From NCBI RefSeq assembly GCF_004664715.2, contig NC_051069.1:1058001-1122000 (forward strand): a stretch of 64,000 bases of DNA, in the 5' to 3' direction. Within the stretch, counting starts at the first letter, position 1. The number at the start of each line of letters is the position of its first letter. Below the pieces are notes generated by a model that saw only the letters and a program-made list of their open reading frames with translations, was not told where the DNA came from and did not search any database. Shown piece after piece: positions 58,750-64,000 of this stretch. The DNA comes from Peromyscus leucopus. Taxonomy: Eukaryota; Chordata; Mammalia; Rodentia; Cricetidae. The translations under genes were made by a program, and so were the position numbers.

Positions 58750-58943
58750 AAGAATTTATTCTACAGCTGGGCGGTGGTGGTGCATGCCTTTAATCCTAGC
58801 ACTGGGGAGGCAGAGGTGGCAGATCTCTGTGAGTTCAAAGTCAGCATGGTTTACAGAGCGAGTTCCAGGACAGGCTCCAAAGCTACACAGAGAAACCCTG
58901 TCTCAAACAACAACAACAACAACAAAAAGAATTTATTCTACAG
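58750..58943 (+). repeat. Young B1 with perfect 17-bp target duplication
   Basis: AAGAATTTATTCTACAG occurs at 58750-58766 and 58927-58943 around a sense B1 with GACAGGCTCCAAAGCTACAC and a (CAA)n tail. Confidence 0.96.
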
Positions 58944-59242
58944 ATAAGCTCTCCTACATACAAAATGACATGTGGATGAACTAAATTTCTTTAGCATCAT
59001 TTGTAATAGTAAAAAAAAAAATGGGATTTGAAATCCACACCAAGCAAAAGAACCTGTGTTCTCTCTTTCCTGGCCAGCTCTTCATAGACTAAGCTAGTTC
59101 CCTGGCCCCAGATGTTGGTTTCTGATCTATAGTTTTACCGTAAATATTACTGAAATGGATGGGGCTACTCTCAGGAAATCTCCCTCTCCCTGGAGTCTGT
59201 GGGGTGTGGGTTGGTCTCTAGTGACTGTTTTCCTCTCTGCAG

Positions 59243-59356
59243 GTTTCCCATGCTCAGCAGGACTACCTAGACAGTCACATCCAAGCGCAGTCATCAGCCC
59301 TGGATAGCTTCAACGCCATGAACTCAGCATTGGCAGCAGACTCTGTTGGCCTGCAG
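59243..59356 (+). CDS. MYZAP: MYZAP coding exon 5 (residues 138-175)
   Basis: The 114-base exon encodes 38 residues, beginning VSHAQQDYLDSHIQAQSSAL and ending NSALAADSVGLQ. It continues the helical coiled-coil region. The acceptor is TTTTCCTCTCTGCAG, which is strong. The donor is CAG|GTACCC, where only the GT and the preceding CAG fit the consensus well, so this 5' splice site is weak. The exon follows intron 4 (1.0 kb, the shortest) and is in phase 0 at both ends. Confidence 0.95.
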
Positions 59357-60889
59357 GTACCCCTCTGCTTCCCCTTAGCTGGGAACCTTTTCTCTGTTGG
59401 GCAGTGAGCTTAAACAAGAGTGGAGCCTATCTGCAGAAAAGTCACAGAATGTCCTGTGGTCAGTCATGGTCCTTCAAGCACAGGCTTGGTAGAGGGTAAA
59501 TGCAGTTACTGGAAGGTGGGGAGGAAGTCGGAGGAAATGCTTCCAGTAGAAATGTGAGCCTCTGTCGGTTCCCGTGTCAAGGAGGGGTTTGAGGCTCAAC
59601 TCTGGGATGGCGTCGTCTCCTGCTCTCCAGGTACCTAAGTGGTCCTCTGTGTTTACACAGCACATCAACTACCTTCTCCTCGTAGCTCTGGTGCGTCAGG
59701 AAGTCCCACTTGGTTACAGAAAAGACGTATTTATCCAAAGACAACATGCAGCCTTTCATGGGAAGCAGCTCTCACAGGAAACACTTTTTCTTGATTTAGG
59801 AATGATTTTACATTGTAAAGAATCATGTGTGTTCCAGTGAATGAAGACATTCTTAATAGATAGACATTCTTAATTAAGACCTACCAGAGATGGGCTCTGA
59901 GCTAATCATTGAAGGGTTTTCACTCTTTATTCTTCCAACCAAGAGTTCCTGCCTAGCATGCAGGATTGCCTTGCCTAGCAAGTTCATTTGAAGATGTTCA
60001 GAGCAAGCCCTTGGTCTTACTTTCCAAATATACAATCATTTCTGTCATCCTCCGAGTTTATTTGGCTTATCTTTTTATGCGTCTTAAACGTTCAACCCAC
60101 TCACTTCTAATGCTTTCTGGTCCTGTGTAAATAGTTTTGTGGATAAGCAAACAGGCCATCATACTGGGCTCCTCCATTTCCCATAGATCTTAGTATTCGC
60201 CAGCCATAGTTGATGGAGCCCCAGAGGCAACAAAGGTGGGCCAGCATCCAGCAGTGGGTGGGGCGGAGCTGTGTTTGGGTTTGTCTGGGATGCCCATTTC
60301 TGCTTGGGCTGCAGTCCCATGCTTTTCCTGGCTCCCTTTTGTGTATGCCAGCTTCCGCCTGGCCTCAGGCCAAGCCCCTGGTTTATCCAGGAGCCCTTTG
60401 TTCCCTCTTCCTATCTTGAAGGGACATTGCCAAGGCCCCTTTTCCTTCCCTCTTGGAAACCATTTCACTCCCCAGCCTACCAGAGAGGGCTTTGCCCCAC
60501 CTGAGTTTAGACCTGCTCCTATCTGCACTGTGGCTCTGGGTTTTTCTCCCTAGAAGAACAATATATTTTTAGGCGAATTCTTCTCATGTGCTTTTTTTGG
60601 TTGACAATCTAGGCATTTACCTCATAGGTCACTTATTGGAACAGGGTAATCCCTAGCCCAAGGGCCCCTAGTCTCAATCCTGGGTTTGCCAACAGAGCCA
60701 TGCAACTAGAAGGTTACACCATCGGTCATGTCTGAAGGTTGTCGGCTTCTTACTCGTGCAAGATTCCAGCCTCTTCCACTTGTCCTTTCTACTCATGTTT
60801 GCCACTACTGACAGAGACCAGATTCTTGACTTCATTTTGAAGAAAGGCAGAGCTGGACAAACTGTGGAGTTGGTCTCCAAATCCTGACT

Positions 60890-60990
60890 TCTGTGGATAA
60901 ACTGAGGTCAGCAGAGATCAATGACATTACATATCTAGCTAGTGGCAGAGTCAGGATTAGATAAATCTGATCTCCTGGTCAAGGCTAAGT
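60890..60990 (-). repeat. MIR SINE, antisense
   Basis: GTGGATAAACTGAGGTCAGC then CTAGTGGCAGAGTCAGGATT is MIR core text in reverse. Confidence 0.7.
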
Positions 60991-61220
60991 GTTTATGCAT
61001 CCATTTTTTTTCCCAGAAGGACTTGGACATTAGGCTAGATGTCTTCTGCAGCTCCTGGAATCTTCCCATGGCCTCGGTGTTTCCTTTAGTAACTTTTTAC
61101 CTCCACTGACAGTTTCTAAAGTGATTCAAATGGGCTTATATTGTTCTCCAATGAGGAGGGATGAGGAATCTTCAGAGGCCAGTCATCCATCAGAGGACAG
61201 AGGAGATAGACATGCCATCT

Positions 61221-61628
61221 TGTAGTCAGACTTTCTCTGTCCCACCAGTTAGATCTGTCCTGCCAGCTGGCCCCCAAATAACCACACAGAGGCTTATTAT
61301 TAATTATAAATGCTTGGCCAATAGCTTAGGCTTTTTTCTAACTAGCTCTTACAACTTATTTCTTATCTACACTCTACCACCTGGCATGTTTTTTTTTGTT
61401 GTTGTTGTTTTGTTTTTTGTTTTTAATCACAGCATGTTCATCTCCTAGGCATCTCTTCTGTGTCTGGCTAGTGACTCCCCTCCTCCTTCCTTGAGCCACC
61501 CCCATCACAAGTCCAACCTAACTGCTACCTACCTAGCTATTGGCCAGTCAGCTCTTATATTAAACCAATCAAAAGGTGCCTTGGCAAAGATACATCTTCA
61601 CAGTGTACAAAAAGATTATTCCATCACA
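61221..61628 (-). mobile_element. Antisense solo LTR with perfect 6-bp TSD CCATCT
   Basis: A 408-bp unit runs TGTAGTCAGA...TTCCATCACA on the + strand. CCATCT flanks it at 61215-61220 and 61629-61634. In reverse it begins TGTGATGGAATAATC. A 6-bp duplication is typical of class II (ERVK) insertions. A T/GTT-rich insert at about 61388-61430 looks like the tail of a small later retroposon. Confidence 0.88.
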
Positions 61629-61829
61629 CCATCTGGTACCAGGTTCTGAGTCTTGCAATCTGAAGTTGTAGACAATGCCCACACCCCAGTGTCCAGTGGT
61701 AGAGAGTCTGGGGATTATGGAAATCATTTCTCTCTAATTAAATAGAAATGGAAGCAACAAACAGCAGCATTATTAATCCAATTAGTTCTGCCCACCTGAG
61801 TATCCTGGAACAGCAGACAGTCAACAGCA

Positions 61830-62455
61830 TTTTTTTCTCCTGAGACATGGTTTCATGTAGCTCAGGCTGGCTTCAAACTCAGCTGTGTAGCCCAGGATGA
61901 CCTTGAATTTGACCTTCCTGACTCTACTTGTTAAGTGTTATGATTACAGGCCTGAGCCACCATGTGTCGTATATGCAGTGCTGGAGTGGAACTCTGGACA
62001 GTGTGCATGCTAGGTTCCCTGGGTATTGCTGTGATAAAACATCCTGATGAAAAGCAACCTGGGGAGGATAGGGTTCATTCGGCTTACACTTCTACATCAC
62101 AGTCCGTCTTCGAAAGAGGTCAGGGCAGGAACTTAAGCAAGGCAGGGACATGGAGGCAGGAGCTGATGCAGAGACCATGGAGGGGTGCTGCTGACTGCCT
62201 TGCTCAGCCTGCTTCCTTATGTAACTCAGAACCACCTGCCCAGGGGCAGCACGGCCCACGGTGAGCTGTGCATCCTCACATCTGCTATCAGTCAAGAAAA
62301 ATTCACCACAGGCTTGCCCACAGGCCAGTCTGATGGGGGCATTTTCTCAACTGAGATGCCCCTTTCCCAGGTGCCCCTGGCTTGCATCAAGCTGACTAAG
62401 CAGCGGCACACTAGCCAAGCCCTCTACCATCTGAACCACACCGCCAGCCCCCTTG
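61830..62455 (-). repeat. B1-ID type SINE, antisense, split by a rodent repeat
   Basis: B1 text lies at 61830-61975, and TGCAGTGCTGGAGTGGAACT begins the ID part. It breaks at CATGCTAG and resumes after CACACTAG with CCAAGCCCTCTACCATCTGA. Confidence 0.65.
62014..62405 (+). repeat. Rodent interspersed repeat, nearly full length
   Basis: It runs from ATTGCTGTGATAAAACATCC to about GACTAAGCAGCGG. It is the same family as 21826-22410 and 1-205. The flanks CATGCTAG and CACACTAG may be an 8-bp target duplication with two changes. Confidence 0.7.
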
Positions 62456-62937
62456 ACAGGCTTTCCACACTTGTCGGGCAAGGCTGTTCACTTCATCTCT
62501 AGTCTATAAAATGCTTGGTTTTTGTTTTTTATTTTTATTTCACTGTGGAAATATGGAAAAGACAAGGAAGCAACAAAATAGACATAAAACTCAATTCTCT
62601 CATGAGATGAAAGAGGTTTGGATTTATGAATGGGATTGACCTGTGTTTACTGCTTTACACCTGCTCCATGCCCCCCTCCCCATGAAATGATAGTATTATG
62701 AGCATTTTCCTTGAAAAAAGATTCCATTTAATCTATCTTCCCATCCTAAGCAGTGGCAAGTCTAACAGTCTACAGCTGTTGGGGATTGTAGGGAAGGCTG
62801 TGGTCCACTAGACCACAGTGGGGCAGGCCTCAGCTGCTGTGGGAATCCCTGGTCCCTGCCTGGGAGCTGCTACTGGGGTGACACTGCTGTGTGTTCTCAC
62901 ACCACTAGATCTGGGTTTTTCATTTTCACCCAACTAG

Positions 62938-63090
62938 AAAACCCTTGTGGATGTGACTTTGGAAAATAGCACCATCAAGGATCAAATCAGACATTTGCAG
63001 CAGACCTATGAAGCATCCATGGACAAGCTTCGGGAGAAGCAGAGGCAGCTAGAGGCTGCTCAAATGGAGAACCAGCTGCTGAAAATGAAG
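62938..63090 (+). CDS. MYZAP: MYZAP coding exon 6 (residues 176-226)
   Basis: The 153-base exon encodes 51 residues, beginning KTLVDVTLENSTIKDQIRHL and ending QMENQLLKMK. The long charged helix is typical of the myozap coiled coil. The acceptor is CAACTAG after TTTTTCATTTTCACC, and the donor is AAG|GTAAAC. It is the last coding exon in the window. The remaining roughly 240 residues and the stop codon must lie beyond position 64000. In other mammals POLR2M (GRINL1A) lies downstream and read-through MYZAP-POLR2M transcripts (GCOM1) are known; that part is not visible here. Confidence 0.95.
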
Positions 63091-63445
63091 GTAAACAATC
63101 GGCCTTGTTCCCACTGACCTCTCTCTAATTCTTCGTCTCCCTTTCCCCATTCTCTTTCTCATTAGGCTTCCTTACCCACAGGCACTGTCTGAAGGTGCCA
63201 AGGAGGTATCTGTGCACAGTTCCCTGCCTAGAGTTGAGGTGCTGCACAAATAACCCTTGGGGGATGCTTTTCTTAACCTATAGTGTTTTCAAGGTCTTCC
63301 TAGAAGCCATCATGACATTGTGGTTATGTTACTGGGAAGGCCAGTGGTATGCTTCCTGGGTCTAGAATATACTCATGAGCTTTGGGGGGGGGGCTCTCCC
63401 TTTACCATGTATATCCTCTTTGAAGTCCCAAGGACTGCCCCTGCC

Positions 63446-63447
<2 letters not shown>

Positions 63448-63480
<33 letters not shown>
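63448..63480 (+). repeat. (CA)n microsatellite
   Basis: A pure CA run. Confidence 0.95.
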
Positions 63481-63481
<1 letters not shown>

Positions 63482-63599
63482 CAAAGATCTGTCCCTCCTA
63501 GCCACTGAATTGTTTATAGGCCTAAGATAAACTTTGAACACATCAGTGGGCCTTCCCAAAGTTTTCACTCAAGCCTGTGGGGGTTTTATTTTTAAGTTT

Positions 63600-63960
63600 T
63601 TAGAGGCAGCTATGACACAATAGCAGTTTCCTTATGACATTTTCATACATGCATGTGTGTGTTTTGAGCATATCCACCCCCTCATTGGTCTCTCTTACCC
63701 CCCCTCATTTATCACCTTCCTTTTCCCAGCTATTCCCCCTTCTGCTTTATGTCTTTTTGTGTATGTGAGTGTAGGTAGGCTTTGTTACAGGAGTGTGTGT
63801 GAGAGATTCTTCAGGGGATTATAAGCAGTTTGCCAATGACTACACCACTGAAAAAAAATGTCTCTCTCTCCCAGCCTCTATCAACCGCCTACAGATGCTC
63901 TAGAGAGGGCGTGGCCTCATGAGCCCCTCCTCCAAGACTGTGGTTTTCAGGTTGTGTACT
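63600..63960 (-). mobile_element. Rodent L1 3' end, antisense
   Basis: TGACATTTTCATACATGCAT, GACTACACCACTGAAAAAAA and GCGTGGCCTCATGAGCCCCT are rodent L1 3'-UTR text in reverse. Confidence 0.75.
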
Positions 63961-64000
63961 GTGCAGCCTTAAGCTGTTCTGCGGATCCTGTATAACTGAT

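Larger units (their letters stand above)
58219..59242 (+). other. MYZAP: MYZAP intron 4 (1.0 kb)
   Basis: The shortest intron, from GTAAGC to CTCTGCAG. Apart from an old antisense B1/ID-type SINE and a young sense B1 it shows nothing else recognisable. Confidence 0.9.
59357..62937 (+). other. MYZAP: MYZAP intron 5 (3.6 kb)
   Basis: The intron runs from a weak donor GTACCC to CAACTAG. 59400-60880 looks single-copy with no gene. The second half holds a MIR, an antisense solo LTR with a perfect 6-bp target duplication, and a SINE interrupted by a rodent-specific repeat. Confidence 0.85.
63091..64000 (+). other. MYZAP: MYZAP intron 6, cut by window end
   Basis: The intron begins GTAAAC and runs off the window. 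It holds a CA microsatellite and the 3' end of an antisense rodent L1; the rest shows nothing recognisable. Confidence 0.85.

Noticed and set aside
63091..64000. Further MYZAP exons or POLR2M exons before the window end
   Set aside because: No open stretch with acceptor and donor matching the next myozap residues was seen; the sequence is intron and an L1 3' end.

Overview
The window is rodent nuclear genomic DNA. It is densely packed with B1, B2, B3, B4 and ID SINEs, older MIR and MER5-like elements, rodent L1 3'-end fragments, class II solo LTRs and long CA/TG microsatellites. Several young B1 copies carry an internal 'aaaggcgcaaagctac' block, and two LTRs resemble those I associate with hamsters, voles and deer mice. 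I therefore favour a cricetid rodent over mouse or rat, but that is inference.

Only one protein-coding gene can be supported: the 5' half of MYZAP (myozap, myocardial zonula adherens protein), on the + strand. Six coding exons lie at 24758-24832, 37198-37284, 53572-53727, 58126-58218, 59243-59356 and 62938-63090. They encode residues 1-226 without a break, or about half of the roughly 466-residue mammalian protein. Every exon is a multiple of three and every intron is phase 0. The gene leaves the window in intron 6, so the rest of the coiled-coil region and the stop codon are not present.

Layout: 1-24.57 kb is intergenic, with repeats, two minisatellites (16.03-16.36 and 17.40-17.88 kb), two antisense solo LTRs and an old L1 fragment, and no gene I can support. 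A GC-rich promoter-like segment precedes exon 1 (about 24.58-24.76 kb). Intron 1 (12.4 kb) holds a possible GATA/MEF2/E-box cluster near 27.25-27.47 kb. Intron 2 (16.3 kb) is the most SINE-rich part. Introns 3-6 hold further SINEs, two antisense solo LTRs and the 3' ends of rodent L1s.

No new biological system is visible. The most interesting points concern splicing around exon 4. That exon starts with GTGAGG, so joining exon 3 to exon 4 re-creates a 5' splice site. It is also flanked by inverted B1 copies of the same subfamily. Both features make exon 4 a candidate for skipping, recursive splicing or circular RNA. Repeat-family names come from memory of consensus sequences and their ends are approximate unless a target-site duplication is stated.
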